Positions 45,938 through 56,058 of a DNA stretch of 64,000 nt are shown in pieces (the stretch's first letter is position 1; each line of letters opens with the position of its first letter). The stretch comes from Acinetobacter pseudolwoffii (GTDB lineage: Bacteria > Pseudomonadota > Gammaproteobacteria > Pseudomonadales > Moraxellaceae): the NCBI RefSeq assembly GCF_002803605.1, contig NZ_PHRG01000006.1, forward strand, positions 1 through 64,000, in the 5' to 3' direction. Both the position numbers and the translations under genes were made by a program. A model generated the notes under the pieces. That model worked only from the letters and a program-made list of their open reading frames with translations. It was not told the DNA's origin and ran no database searches.

Positions 45938-47597
45938 GCTGCTTCCCTAATAAAATGTTAATTAAACCTTGAGTTGAGCCATCCAGACCACCTAGCTCGG
46001 ACTGTTCACCATTCAAAATAGGCAGCAACTGGTTGGCAATTTCCTTGCCTTTTTCCACGCCCCACTGGTCAAATGGGTTGATATTCCACAGCACCGATTG
46101 CACAAAAACTTTATGTTCATATAGAGCAATCAGCATACCCAGACTATAAGGATTCAGCTCTTGCATCAACAGCGTACTGCTCGGTTGGTTGCCTTCATAC
46201 TGTTTATAGGCTGGCAAGCTCTCTAATTCTTTTGGGCCCAAAGCCTCATTACCAAAGGCCAGTAAACGTGATTGCGCCAAGCAGTTAGACAGGGCCAAAT
46301 GATGCTGTTCAATTAATGCTTCGGCACTGTCTGCATAGGTATATTGTTGACTGTTATAGCGCTTGACCGGCGCAATAAAGTCACAACTCACTGACTGCGT
46401 ACCTTGATGGAGGAGCTGATAAAAAGCATGTTGCGCATTCGGCCCTACTTCGCCCCAAATAATTGGACAGGTATCCAGCTGAACTTTTTCACCATCACGT
46501 TGAATCGACTTACCGTTAGATTCCATTTCCAGCTGTTGCAAATAAGAAGCAAAGTATTTCAGTCGTCCATCATAAGGCAGGATGGCATGGGTCTGAATAT
46601 CCAGAAAATTGTTATTCCATGCACCCAAGAGCCCCATCAACACCGGAATATTGCGCTCAAAAGGCTGATACTGAAAATGCTGATCGACCGCATAGGCACC
46701 GGCCAGCAGCTGCTTAAAACCTTCAATGCCGATACTCAGTGCAATCGGCAATCCGATACAGGACCACAGTGAATAGCGACCACCGACCCAGTCCCACAAC
46801 AGTAGCTGGTTTTCCGGAGCAATTCCCCAGGCCGTCATTTTCTCCGGCTTGGTAGAAACTCCAATAAAATGATGCTTCAGAATATAGGGATGCTGACCCA
46901 AGGCTTTTTCCAGCCACAGGCGTACTGTCTGGGCATTGGTCAGGGTATCAATCGTGCCAAATGATTTGGACGAAATAATAAATAGCGTGGTTTCCGGACG
47001 CAGCTGATGCAACAACTCGGACAGCTGACTGCCATCCATGGTCGAGACAAAATGCACATTGAGTGGCTGGGCAGACTGGTATTTAAAATCCGATAAGGCA
47101 TGGGTGACCATTAGAGGGCCAAGATCTGATCCGCCCACGCCAATATTGACCACATCCTGAATCACTTCACCGGTGGCGCCACGACGCTGCCCGGCATGGA
47201 TTTGCTCGACCAAGGCATACATGCGCTCAAGTTGAGCATGCACATCAGCGGCCAGATCCGCATGTTGCTGATCCTGGACTGGCAAGCGTAATGCCCAATG
47301 CATGGCAGCACGTTGCTCGGTATAATTAATGTCCTGATTTGAAAATAAAGACCCGATCCAGGATCTTAGGTTTTGTGCATCTGCCCATTCAATCAGGCCC
47401 TGCATCACCGCGCTGTTCATTCTGTGTTTACTATAATCGAAGACCAGCTGTTCAAACTGAATTGAATATTTGTTAAAACGCTGGGGGTCTGCAGCAAACA
47501 GTTCTCGTAGATGCACCGCATCAAGTTGTTCTTTGCTCGAGGCGAGTTTTTGACACACAGTTTCAGTATTTAGATCTGGTTTAAGCTGACTTAACAT
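45930..47597 (-). CDS. pgi: Glucose-6-phosphate isomerase
   Basis: A 555-residue phosphoglucose isomerase. '[16 protein letters not shown]' is signature 1, '[11 protein letters not shown]' the sugar-phosphate loop, and '[10 protein letters not shown]'-type residues complete the site. It links fructose 6-phosphate and glucose 6-phosphate and is standard in Acinetobacter K loci, where glycolysis proper is incomplete. It overlaps galE by 8 bp and shares one base with ugd, so translation is tightly coupled. Confidence 0.96.
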   Translation of the reverse strand: MLSQLKPDLNTETVCQKLASSKEQLDAVHLRELFAADPQRFNKYSIQFEQLVFDYSKHRMNSAVMQGLIEWADAQNLRSWIGSLFSNQDINYTEQRAAMHWALRLPVQDQQHADLAADVHAQLERMYALVEQIHAGQRRGATGEVIQDVVNIGVGGSDLGPLMVTHALSDFKYQSAQPLNVHFVSTMDGSQLSELLHQLRPETTLFIISSKSFGTIDTLTNAQTVRLWLEKALGQHPYILKHHFIGVSTKPEKMTAWGIAPENQLLLWDWVGGRYSLWSCIGLPIALSIGIEGFKQLLAGAYAVDQHFQYQPFERNIPVLMGLLGAWNNNFLDIQTHAILPYDGRLKYFASYLQQLEMESNGKSIQRDGEKVQLDTCPIIWGEVGPNAQHAFYQLLHQGTQSVSCDFIAPVKRYNSQQYTYADSAEALIEQHHLALSNCLAQSRLLAFGNEALGPKELESLPAYKQYEGNQPSSTLLMQELNPYSLGMLIALYEHKVFVQSVLWNINPFDQWGVEKGKEIANQLLPILNGEQSELGGLDGSTQGLINILLGKQHG

Positions 47598-48853
47598 TAA
47601 CGTCCCACCCCAATATAATTAAAACCACGCGCCTTGATATAGGCCGGATCATACAGATTACGCCCATCCAAAATCAGGGGATGCTGCATCAGTTTAATGA
47701 GGTGTGGATAATCTGGACTACCATACTGTTTCCAGGCAGTCATCAAACATAAGGCATCTGCCCCCTCAACTGCCTGATATTGATCTTCACACAGGATTAG
47801 ATCCTGCCGTATCCCATAGACTTTTTTAATATTGGCCAATGCTTGCGGATCATGCAGTTTGACTGTCACACCCTGCGCCCATAATGCGGTCAGCATGGCA
47901 TGCACCGGAGATTGCTGGATGCTCGGGGTATTTTCTTTAAAGGCTGCGCCCCAAATCGCCACCACTTTTCCCTGTAAATCGCCACGGAAATAATTCCATA
48001 GTTTGCGGAACAGTAATTCTTTTTGTTGTTCGTTAATCTCCCAGACCTGTTCCAGCAACTGGTTTTTCACTCCTGAATCTGCTACTGCATGCGTTAAGGT
48101 ACGGATATCGTGAGAGAAGTTCTCTCCACCAAAACCGACTCCCGGAAACAGATAGGCGGAACCAATCCGGTTATCCGCAGCCATGCCCTGACGCACCTGT
48201 TCAATATCAATCCCAAGTTTTTCTGCCACACTGGCCAGATCATTCATATAACTGATCCGGGTGGCCAGCATGCCGGAAATGCTCAGTTTGGTAAATTCGG
48301 CATCTAGTACCGGCATAAACAGATACTGCTGCGCACGCGGGAATAAGGGCCGTAACAGCTCTCTGATTTTAAGCTGTGCATCCGGTTGGTCACAGCCGAC
48401 TATCAGCTGACTGGCCTGCATAAAACTTCGAATCGCATTGCCTTCCTGAATGATATCTGGCAGGTAAATCCAGTCATCATTCGGCAGAAGTTGCTGAAAA
48501 CGTTGCGTTCCGTGCAAGCCAAAAGTCGAGGCATTGATCATCAGTTTGGGATGGGCAAAACAGGCATGCCGGATGGTATCCAGCATCTGCAATGCCATAT
48601 GTTCTTCAGTTGCATTAAAACTAAAGAAAAAAGCATCCTGATTGAAATCCAGATGCTGAAAATCACAACAGTTTAAAAAGCCGGATTTTTCCTGTTTTTG
48701 CAGCAAGGCCTGCAGTGCTTCATCCTGAAAATAAGTCCGTGCTGGATCATCGCTACTGAAGCTGTTACACCACACCACCTGATGACCACATTCAGCTAGA
48801 AGGGCCGCAATGACCCCTGAAAATAAGGTTTTTCCCAGTACCGCGACTTTCAT
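47597..48853 (-). CDS. ugd: UDP-glucose 6-dehydrogenase-like protein (K-locus Ugd)
   Basis: A 418-residue member of the UDP-glucose/GDP-mannose dehydrogenase family. The three-domain order is intact, and '[15 protein letters not shown]' aligns with the family's catalytic segment. There, the usual GGSCFPKD cysteine is replaced (GGENFSHD). The NAD motif is also unusual ('[11 protein letters not shown]' instead of G-x-GYVG), and the KYxxN segment reads 'TKLSISG'. Position between galU and pgi is that of ugd, expected to make UDP-glucuronic acid. Whether this variant does so without the cysteine is open; see findings. Confidence 0.82.
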   Translation of the reverse strand: MKVAVLGKTLFSGVIAALLAECGHQVVWCNSFSSDDPARTYFQDEALQALLQKQEKSGFLNCCDFQHLDFNQDAFFFSFNATEEHMALQMLDTIRHACFAHPKLMINASTFGLHGTQRFQQLLPNDDWIYLPDIIQEGNAIRSFMQASQLIVGCDQPDAQLKIRELLRPLFPRAQQYLFMPVLDAEFTKLSISGMLATRISYMNDLASVAEKLGIDIEQVRQGMAADNRIGSAYLFPGVGFGGENFSHDIRTLTHAVADSGVKNQLLEQVWEINEQQKELLFRKLWNYFRGDLQGKVVAIWGAAFKENTPSIQQSPVHAMLTALWAQGVTVKLHDPQALANIKKVYGIRQDLILCEDQYQAVEGADALCLMTAWKQYGSPDYPHLIKLMQHPLILDGRNLYDPAYIKARGFNYIGVGR

Positions 48854-48868
48854 AGTATCCCTTGATTA

Positions 48869-49744
48869 TTATAATGCCAGTTCCTGAATCAATGCTTTAA
48901 ACTCTCGACCAAGCTTGGGATGATCAACCCCATAATGTAATACAGCTTTAAGATAGCCGAGCTTGTTGCCACAGTCAAAAGTTTGACCTTTCATGCGATA
49001 AGCTTCCACCGCTTCAGTCTGCTGTAACATGGCAATCGCATCGGTGAGCTGAATTTCATTTCCAGCACCTCGTGGTGTCTGTTCCAGAAGCTGCATAATT
49101 TTCGCTGGCAGGATATAACGCCCAACCACAGACAGATTCGATGGGGCAGTACCGACTGCCGGTTTCTCCACAATCCCCTGCATGACAATACTGTCACCCT
49201 CTAAAGGCGATTCTGCAACATCGACAATCCCATATTGATCGACCAGATGCTCAGGCACCGCTTCGACCATGATTTGTGCTGCTTGAGATGCGTCATAACG
49301 CTGAATCATGCGAGACAAATCATTTTCTGGATCCTGATCCTTGACCAGCACATCGGGTAATAATACCGCAAAATCCTCATCGCCAATCACGGCTTTGGCA
49401 CAGAGGACTGCATGACCCAACCCCAATGGCTGCGGTTGACGTACACTAATGATACTCACACCATTAGGCAGAATTTCAGTAATTTCTTTCAGTAAATCGG
49501 TTTTGTTTTTTTGTTCAAGTGTGGTTTCAAGTTCAAAATTACGATCGAAGTAATTTTCAATCGATGCTTTTGAAGAGTGAGTCACCAAAATAATTTGTTC
49601 AATCCCGGCGGCTACCGCTTCACGAACCACATATTCAATCGCCGGACGATCGACCACAGTGACCATTTCTTTGGGAATCGATTTACTGGCAGGTAAAAAA
49701 CGCGTACCGAGGCCTGCTACTGGAAGAATTGCTTTCTTAATCAT
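48869..49744 (-). CDS. galU: UTP-glucose-1-phosphate uridylyltransferase
   Basis: A 291-residue nucleotidyltransferase of standard length. 'PVAGLGTRFLPASKSIPKEM' is the nucleotide-binding start, 'GLGHAVLCAK' and 'VEAVPEHLVDQYGIVD' are GalU signatures, and 'GNKLGYLKA' closes the fold. It makes UDP-glucose for GalE and Ugd. It sits between gdr and ugd with short gaps (15 and 13 bp), the usual Acinetobacter order. Confidence 0.97.
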   Translation of the reverse strand: MIKKAILPVAGLGTRFLPASKSIPKEMVTVVDRPAIEYVVREAVAAGIEQIILVTHSSKASIENYFDRNFELETTLEQKNKTDLLKEITEILPNGVSIISVRQPQPLGLGHAVLCAKAVIGDEDFAVLLPDVLVKDQDPENDLSRMIQRYDASQAAQIMVEAVPEHLVDQYGIVDVAESPLEGDSIVMQGIVEKPAVGTAPSNLSVVGRYILPAKIMQLLEQTPRGAGNEIQLTDAIAMLQQTEAVEAYRMKGQTFDCGNKLGYLKAVLHYGVDHPKLGREFKALIQELAL

Positions 49745-49757
49745 ATCTATAAATAAC

Positions 49758-51632
49758 CTAGTTCACTTGAATGTCATTACCACGTACATAACCATCGACA
49801 TAGTATTCCAGCTGAGCAAGTGCCCATTCAATATCGGATTGGGTCGCTGAAAGTTCATGTATCCGGTTAAATACCTCCAGGATTTCTGCCAATGGATAAT
49901 GCTTCTCGACTGATCTCAGAATACGCTTATGCGAAGTGATTTCTGTATTTTCTTCATCAATCAGCAGTTCTTCATACAGCTTTTCACCCGGACGTAAGCC
50001 TGTATATTGAATTTCAATATCACCATTTGGATTTTTTTCTTCACGGACTTTGAGTCCACTGAGTGAAATCATTTGTCGTGCCAGATCCTGAATCCGTACC
50101 GGTTCGCCCATATCCAGCAAGAACACATCTCCGCCCGTACCTAGCGCACCGGCCTGAATCACAAGCTGCGAGGCTTCCGGAATGGTCATAAAGAAACGGG
50201 TCACCTCGGGATCGGTCACGGTGATTGGACCACCTTTGGCAATCTGCTGTTTAAAGAGTGGAACTACTGACCCCGAAGAACCGAGCACATTCCCAAAACG
50301 TACGATACTGATCTGGGTCTGGTCCTGAGCTTCCGCCATGGCCTGACAATACAGCTCTGCCATGCGTTTGGTCGCACCCATCACATTGGTGGGACGTACT
50401 GCTTTATCGGTCGAGATCAATACAAAGGTTTCAACGCCTTTTTTCACTGCCGCATTGACACTGAATGCTGTTCCCACCGCATTATTTTTCAGGCCAGCCA
50501 GTGGATTGCACTCTACCAATGGTACATGTTTATAAGCAGCCGCATGATAAACCGTTTGCACGCCGTACTGTTCAATCACCCGTTCCAGCTTGCGCTCATC
50601 CAGTACAGAACCCAAAATTGGGATAATGTCACAAGTAGCAGTCAGACGTAATTCTTTATCAATACTATATAAAGCGAATTCTGTCAGTTCATAAATAATA
50701 ATCTTGGCCGGCTGGTTTTGAATAATCTGACGACATAGTTCAGAACCAATGGAGCCACCCGCACCTGTCACCATTACCACTTTATCTTTAATATTTTTGG
50801 CTAACAGCTCTGCAACCGGTGGCACAGGATCACGACCTAACAAGTCCACAATATCCACTTCCTGAATATCAGAAATGCGAATTTCACCATTAACCAATTT
50901 GGTCAGCCCCGGAATTTCGGTAATTTTAAGATGGGCCGGTTCTAAAAACTTGACAATTTCGCTTTTGCGAATTCTTCCTACTGATGGCAATGCAATTAGA
51001 ATTTCGTCAATTCTTAGTTTATTGAGACATTTTAGTGCTTTATGTGGTGTATATACTTGAATACCACCAATGTTCTGGCCATTTAAAGAGGGATCATCAT
51101 CAATAAATATAATCGGTAAGTGCTCATTAGAGCGATTTAAGGTGGCTGCCACCTGCTGCCCGGCATAACCTGCCCCATAAATCGCAATGCGTTTTTTCGG
51201 TACACCGGACTTTAAATAGGACTGTACGACAAAACGAATCACACTACGACTAAACCAGATCCAGGCAAACATCATAAAGCCGAACATCAAGGGGATAGAT
51301 GTCGGAATAAAAGCATGGGTGCTATAAGCCAGCAAGTACAATCCGATCACGCTTAATATCGTGGCCAGGCCCAATTTAACAATAAAAAACTCATTAAAAG
51401 TTCGTACAATAAAACGGTATACACCACAAATAAACAGCATGAATACTGCAATTATACTCACCCAAATCGAGCCAAAAGGAATGTTCGGCACAACCTCTGC
51501 ACCGAGATCAAACTGGCGGATGGCATAACACAACCAGATCAGAACCGGGAATATACAGAAATCTAAAATAACTAGAAATGCGAGTTTTGCTGAACGTGGA
51601 GATTCAACTATAGGAATGACGATAGATTTCAT
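49758..51632 (-). CDS. gdr: UDP-GlcNAc 4,6-dehydratase (Gdr / WbpM-PglF type)
   Basis: A 624-residue membrane protein. Four N-terminal membrane helices are followed by a small Rossmann domain ('IAIYGAGYAGQQ', about 145-265) and a C-terminal extended SDR domain with 'VTGAGGSIGSELCRQI' (NAD). Its active site reads 'ISTDKAVRPTNVMGATKR', where Met replaces the usual Tyr. That is typical for PglF/WbpM-like enzymes. It converts UDP-GlcNAc to the 4-keto-6-deoxy sugar, the first step to FucNAc, QuiNAc or bacillosamine-type sugars. Confidence 0.95.
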   Translation of the reverse strand: MKSIVIPIVESPRSAKLAFLVILDFCIFPVLIWLCYAIRQFDLGAEVVPNIPFGSIWVSIIAVFMLFICGVYRFIVRTFNEFFIVKLGLATILSVIGLYLLAYSTHAFIPTSIPLMFGFMMFAWIWFSRSVIRFVVQSYLKSGVPKKRIAIYGAGYAGQQVAATLNRSNEHLPIIFIDDDPSLNGQNIGGIQVYTPHKALKCLNKLRIDEILIALPSVGRIRKSEIVKFLEPAHLKITEIPGLTKLVNGEIRISDIQEVDIVDLLGRDPVPPVAELLAKNIKDKVVMVTGAGGSIGSELCRQIIQNQPAKIIIYELTEFALYSIDKELRLTATCDIIPILGSVLDERKLERVIEQYGVQTVYHAAAYKHVPLVECNPLAGLKNNAVGTAFSVNAAVKKGVETFVLISTDKAVRPTNVMGATKRMAELYCQAMAEAQDQTQISIVRFGNVLGSSGSVVPLFKQQIAKGGPITVTDPEVTRFFMTIPEASQLVIQAGALGTGGDVFLLDMGEPVRIQDLARQMISLSGLKVREEKNPNGDIEIQYTGLRPGEKLYEELLIDEENTEITSHKRILRSVEKHYPLAEILEVFNRIHELSATQSDIEWALAQLEYYVDGYVRGNDIQVN

Positions 51633-51675
51633 ATATTTTTCAACAAGTAATATCTTAATTTAAAAGAATTTGTTA

Positions 51676-52206
51676 TTAAGACTTATGCCCAATACTGATT
51701 CCAACTTCCAAAAAAGAATACGATGGTATTATCTGGCCACCTGCGACTTTTACACCGACACTTAAGTGACTAAAAGCTTCAATCATGACATCATGATCTA
51801 ATAAAGTTCCAATATTTAGAATAACACCATCTTGAATAATCGTATTCGTTCCGATGATACACCCAGCCATAATAATGACCCCTTGCCCTATTTTTACACT
51901 AGGAGCAATGACTGTTTGTGGATGTATAATAGTCGTAAGAGGTATAGATAAATCAAGCAGTAATTGTTGCCATTTTTGTCGTATTTGGTTATTTCCAACT
52001 GCTATAATGGCTTCAAAATTATTCACATTGATTGCTTCTAAAGATTGAATATTTGCAATAATTGTATAGCGACCAGCCTGTTGTTGCTCAGGCCATCGAT
52101 CATCAACAAATGAAATACTCTTCCATTTACCTAGCAGTTCAGCAACTTCAGCAATTGATTGACCAAAACCTCCTGCCCCCAAAATAAGTAATTTTTTTTC
52201 AGGCAT
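51676..52206 (-). CDS. PglD/NeuD-type sugar O/N-acetyltransferase, C-terminally short
   Basis: A 176-residue protein, about 35-40 residues shorter than typical PglD/WeeI proteins (about 210-220). The N-terminal Rossmann-like part 'LLILGAGGFGQSIAEVAELL' binds the UDP-sugar. The left-handed beta helix repeats follow but stop after 'SFLEVGISIGHKS', just where other members continue with two to three more coils and the acetyl-CoA binding end. Family enzymes acetylate UDP-4-amino-6-deoxy-GlcNAc. The aminotransferase that would make that substrate is missing from the locus, so the gene may be a relic. It overlaps itrB by 8 bp. Confidence 0.75.
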   Translation of the reverse strand: MPEKKLLILGAGGFGQSIAEVAELLGKWKSISFVDDRWPEQQQAGRYTIIANIQSLEAINVNNFEAIIAVGNNQIRQKWQQLLLDLSIPLTTIIHPQTVIAPSVKIGQGVIIMAGCIIGTNTIIQDGVILNIGTLLDHDVMIEAFSHLSVGVKVAGGQIIPSYSFLEVGISIGHKS

Positions 52207-53212
52207 CAGGCTTTCCTGCTCTTAATTTAATAGCGATAACTATTAAAGGTAGATAAGCAATTAACACTGCCATTTCAGGATATGCCCATAGTTGGGTGGT
52301 TGTGATATAAGCGATTGGAAAGAGCCACAATAAATTAACAGCTGCTACCGCCAAAGTCACTGGCGTATGGCTACCCCATTTACGCGATAAAATTTGATAG
52401 CTATGGCTGCGATGCGCATCATACATTTTATAGCCACTGAGCACGCGTTTAATAAGAGTATAAGTTGCGTCGACTATAAACACACCTAGGCAAATGATCC
52501 ACGCACAAAACAGTGCTAAGTTTTCTTTGAGGGCGATGAGCGCCAAAATACCCAAAGTGAGACCGAGAAATCCGCTACAGGCATCACCCATAAAAATTTT
52601 GGCCTTGGGAAAGTTCCACAGTAAAAAGCCAAATACACAGGCTGCCAATAACCACAATATGTCTGAGTTTAATGTGGTATTTAGCACATAATACAAAATT
52701 GCCATACTGACGACAGTGGTGATTGCTTCAACACTGGCAATGCCGTTAATCCCATCCATAAAGTTATATAGATTCAACAACCACACCAAAAATAGTACCG
52801 CAATGATATTGGCCATAAAGCCGAGTTGCAGGCTATTAAAAGCCGTAACTTCGCTAAAGCCACCCAAGCTGATGACCACGCCAATAGCCACCAAAAAATG
52901 TACGGCTAAACGCAGCATGGAGTTAATATGTCCATGGTCATCTAAAAAACCAAGTAAAGCGATGACAAAACCCGCTGCTATCAGGGTTAAACCAATATGT
53001 ACGGTCAATTGTTGGCTATAGATTAACACCGTCAGTGCCAATAAGTAGCTACACACCACCGCAACACCACCACCGCGGGGCGTAGGTACACTGTGGGAGC
53101 TACGTTCATTGGGGTTGTCTATTATATTTTTTTTGAGGGCATAATGACGCATGTAGCCTGTGAATAGTAATGTCAGTATAAAAAATACGATGCTCAGTGC
53201 AAAAATTGACAT
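52199..53212 (-). CDS. itrB: WecA/WbpL-type initiating sugar-phosphate transferase (ItrB)
   Basis: A 337-residue polytopic membrane protein with about 10-11 helices. Cytoplasmic motifs are 'NERSSHSVPTPRGGG', 'LGFLDDHGH', 'NFMDGINGIA' and 'HRSHSYQIL', all typical of the MraY/WecA superfamily. It transfers a HexNAc-1-phosphate, in the WbpL subgroup usually D-FucNAc or D-QuiNAc, to undecaprenyl phosphate to start the capsule unit. This is the alternative to the PglC-like ItrA found in many A. baumannii K loci. It is flanked by the acetyltransferase and the reductase gene. Confidence 0.9.
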   Translation of the reverse strand: MSIFALSIVFFILTLLFTGYMRHYALKKNIIDNPNERSSHSVPTPRGGGVAVVCSYLLALTVLIYSQQLTVHIGLTLIAAGFVIALLGFLDDHGHINSMLRLAVHFLVAIGVVISLGGFSEVTAFNSLQLGFMANIIAVLFLVWLLNLYNFMDGINGIASVEAITTVVSMAILYYVLNTTLNSDILWLLAACVFGFLLWNFPKAKIFMGDACSGFLGLTLGILALIALKENLALFCAWIICLGVFIVDATYTLIKRVLSGYKMYDAHRSHSYQILSRKWGSHTPVTLAVAAVNLLWLFPIAYITTTQLWAYPEMAVLIAYLPLIVIAIKLRAGKPDA

Positions 53213-53219
53213 GCGTAAA

Positions 53220-54158
53220 TTACTCTTTCATTTTTAAATAATTTTGACCCGCTTGCAGCATCGCTTGCTGGGTACTCAATGGTGCTGTCCAACCCAGCAA
53301 CTTCTGAGCTTTGGTCGTATCAACTTCTAGTGACTCAAACAACTGCTCATAGAGTTTGGATTTGCCAATACATACTGCCCCTAGTTTCATAAGCGATTGC
53401 GGAATATAAATAAAACGTACAGGTTTTTCCATACCCTGCTTTAAATATTGCACTAGCTCACGTGTAGAAATAGGAGTTTGATCTGCGACTAGAAATGTTT
53501 GATTGGCTGCATTTGGATGTTCGATACACGTTTGAATAAAGTCTACCAAATTTTCAAGCGCAACAAAGCTACGTTTATTGTTTGTTCCTGCAAAAGGTAA
53601 AGGTAAATTGCTCGCAACTAGTTTGAGTAACCTAGCAAAGTTACCTGGTGCATGAGCGGCATAAACTAAAGGTGGACGAATAATAACTAATTCTGTGTCT
53701 GATCCCGCAAATAGTTTTTTAAGTTCATGTTCGGCTTCGAGTTTAGAAACCGCATAATCTGCATGAGGTTGTGGTATAGCATCTTCTGTAAATGGCTGCT
53801 GTAATGTTACTGAACCATTCACACCTATAGAGCTCATAAATATAAAGCGTTTTACTTTTTTTTCTAAAGCCTGACGTGCTAACTGCAAAGTACCGTCAAC
53901 ATTCACTTTGCGAAATTCGCTCAATGGGTCTGTTGTCTGCTCATTTAAAATATGGGCACGACCAGCTAAATGAATAATGACGTCTATATTTTCAGGTAAG
54001 TCTACTGCAAAAATATTAGCAGCAACAAGTTGTTGGATATTTTCAGAAAGTACGTGATTCTGAGTGCGGACTAAAGCAATCTTGTCATACACACTATTCA
54101 CCCGTTCAGTCAGAGATGTACCTACAAATCCTGTTGCACCTGTTATTAAAATATTCAT
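53220..54158 (-). CDS. UDP-4-keto-6-deoxy-HexNAc reductase (WbpV/Fnr/Qnr type)
   Basis: A 312-residue SDR. It has 'ITGATGFVGTSL' (NAD(P)), 'FMSSIGVNG' and 'ADYAVSKLEAE' (catalytic Tyr/Lys). Similar proteins beside WbpL/ItrB-type transferases reduce the 4-keto group of UDP-4-keto-6-deoxy-GlcNAc, giving UDP-D-FucNAc (Fnr) or UDP-D-QuiNAc (Qnr). The stereochemistry cannot be told by eye. Gdr, this reductase and ItrB form a complete module for the first capsule sugar, like WbpM/WbpV/WbpL in Pseudomonas aeruginosa. Confidence 0.87.
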   Translation of the reverse strand: MNILITGATGFVGTSLTERVNSVYDKIALVRTQNHVLSENIQQLVAANIFAVDLPENIDVIIHLAGRAHILNEQTTDPLSEFRKVNVDGTLQLARQALEKKVKRFIFMSSIGVNGSVTLQQPFTEDAIPQPHADYAVSKLEAEHELKKLFAGSDTELVIIRPPLVYAAHAPGNFARLLKLVASNLPLPFAGTNNKRSFVALENLVDFIQTCIEHPNAANQTFLVADQTPISTRELVQYLKQGMEKPVRFIYIPQSLMKLGAVCIGKSKLYEQLFESLEVDTTKAQKLLGWTAPLSTQQAMLQAGQNYLKMKE

Positions 54159-54176
54159 TTATATCTTACCAAAATT

Positions 54177-55004
54177 TTATTTAGGCTTTTTTCTCAGAAG
54201 ATTATTATAAACAAAACCTAAAAGATTGCTTGGTAAAAACCTAAAGAGAGAACGTAAAATAAATGTAACGTATGCAGAAATTAATGATTGAGTCTTTAAA
54301 GCTATTTTTAAATCTAAAAGTTGTTTTTCGCTCTTAATATATTCTGAACCACGACGCCGAGCGTGCATTCCATTTCCAACCCTTGCATAGACAAGGATTT
54401 GACTAAGGTTTGCAACTTCATATCCTTTACTCATTACACGTAACCATAAATTGTAATCCTCCATAAAGAGATGGTGTTGATAACCATGAAGAGATAAAAT
54501 TATACTTTTTTTATAGGCTACAGTCATGTGGTTGAAAGGATTTCGCTTTTTTGAAAAGCTTAATATATCTGAATACTCTTGAGGGACGGGTTTAAGTTTA
54601 TTAGCGTCATTAACATTTTTATCAAACTCTAAAATTTGACCACCAAATAATACTACATTAGGGTTATTTTTTATAAATTGTAATTGATATTCAAAACGTT
54701 TTTCAACACAAATATCATCTGTATCCATACGAAAAACCCACTCATTACTACAACTCTTTAACCCTTCATTTAAAGCTTTACCTAATCCTACATTTTGACT
54801 TAATTGAATTACTTTTAAAGGCTCGCCAATAATTTTTTGCCACTTTAAGACACATTGATTTAATTCTTCACCAATCAGTCCATCTAAAACTAAAACTATT
54901 TCATTAGGGTGAATAGTTTGTTTTTTCCAAACACTAAAAAAGCATTGATCTAATGCTAAAGGAGATTCTTTATAGTATAAAGAAAGTAATATACTAAACT
55001 TCAT
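54177..55004 (-). CDS. Family 2 glycosyltransferase
   Basis: A 275-residue GT-A glycosyltransferase. 'FSILLSLYYKESP' starts the nucleotide-binding fold, 'VLVLDG' is followed by 'FRMDTDDIC', the DxD-like metal motif, and 'HLFMEDYNLWLRV' the ED catalytic-base motif. It resembles AmsE-like enzymes and probably adds Gal/Glc or a HexNAc to the lipid-linked repeat. Donor and linkage are not predictable. AT-rich, with 18 bp to the reductase gene and an 11-bp overlap with the upstream GT4. Confidence 0.88.
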   Translation of the reverse strand: MKFSILLSLYYKESPLALDQCFFSVWKKQTIHPNEIVLVLDGLIGEELNQCVLKWQKIIGEPLKVIQLSQNVGLGKALNEGLKSCSNEWVFRMDTDDICVEKRFEYQLQFIKNNPNVVLFGGQILEFDKNVNDANKLKPVPQEYSDILSFSKKRNPFNHMTVAYKKSIILSLHGYQHHLFMEDYNLWLRVMSKGYEVANLSQILVYARVGNGMHARRRGSEYIKSEKQLLDLKIALKTQSLISAYVTFILRSLFRFLPSNLLGFVYNNLLRKKPK

Positions 55005-56058
55005 TAATTAAACTCGTGTACAATTTATAGTATCGTTCAGCCATTTTTTCTGAAGTATATTCTTTCTGGTATTTTTTGAATACTTTACTTTCATAGTCAT
55101 TTTTATTTGAAACGAGCCTTCTAATAGAATATACCAAACTTTCAATGTTATCTAAAGCAAAAAAAGCAACCTCATCATTAGAAAATACATCCCTATTAAC
55201 TGGTATATTCGAACAAATAATTGCTTTTTTTGCTGCAGCAGCCTCTAATAATGCTATAGATATACTTTCAGAATATGAAGTTTGTGAAAAAATATCAAAT
55301 AGTTCCAAATATGCAGTTGCATTTTTTCTATACCCTAGAAACAAACACCGATCTTGAACATTAAGTTGATTTGCAAGTTTTTGTAATTCTTTTAAATAAT
55401 CTCCATCACCAATCAATACAAAACAGAATTCTTTTAGTTCAACTAAAGATTGTATTATTTGTTTGTGACCTTTAAGTTTAATCGCTCTTGTACACGTACC
55501 TATACATATATAATTTTTTTTAAAATTCTGTATAAGTCTTAAATCCTCCTCAGGCACTCCACCTATAGAAACTAAGTTACGCCCGTTAGGAATATTAATT
55601 ACTTTTGTCCTACAATAATAAAAATTTTCATAGTATTTTCTAGCAGTCTCTCCAATTGCAACAATTTTAGTTTTATTTAAAAGCGAAAAAGTCCAAATCC
55701 CCTCAATAAGTTTAGACTTCATGTATGAATTATTTATAATATACTCTTCAAAAACAATATTATGCTGTGTTGATACAGTCAATTTACAAGTCTTGTTAAA
55801 AAAAGTATATATATCTGGACGTAAACCATGTGAATGTATAATATCAAAATCACTAAAATCATGTTTTCTTAAAAAATCGATTTTGATGCAGTTAACTGCA
55901 AAACTTAAAACATCCTCTTTAATATCATCAAAATAAAATACTGTTACTGATAAATTTTTATTTTTCAATAAACCATCAACGATATCTTTAACAACAATAA
56001 TAGGACCCAAGTTTTTTAAAGAAGGTAATAAAAATGCAATTTTGATTACTTTTTTCAT
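54994..56058 (-). CDS. Family 4 glycosyltransferase
   Basis: A 354-residue GT-B enzyme. The C-terminal half has 'IGTCTRAIKLKGHKQII' and 'SQTSYSESISIALLEAAAAKKAI', the E-x7-E nucleotide-sugar site of GT4. The N-terminal acceptor half has 'DFDIIHSHGLRPD'. A retaining transferase in the capsule repeat pathway at the cytoplasmic face of the membrane. It overlaps both neighbours by 4 and 11 bp, indicating a tight operon. Confidence 0.9.
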   Translation of the reverse strand: MKKVIKIAFLLPSLKNLGPIIVVKDIVDGLLKNKNLSVTVFYFDDIKEDVLSFAVNCIKIDFLRKHDFSDFDIIHSHGLRPDIYTFFNKTCKLTVSTQHNIVFEEYIINNSYMKSKLIEGIWTFSLLNKTKIVAIGETARKYYENFYYCRTKVINIPNGRNLVSIGGVPEEDLRLIQNFKKNYICIGTCTRAIKLKGHKQIIQSLVELKEFCFVLIGDGDYLKELQKLANQLNVQDRCLFLGYRKNATAYLELFDIFSQTSYSESISIALLEAAAAKKAIICSNIPVNRDVFSNDEVAFFALDNIESLVYSIRRLVSNKNDYESKVFKKYQKEYTSEKMAERYYKLYTSLINEV

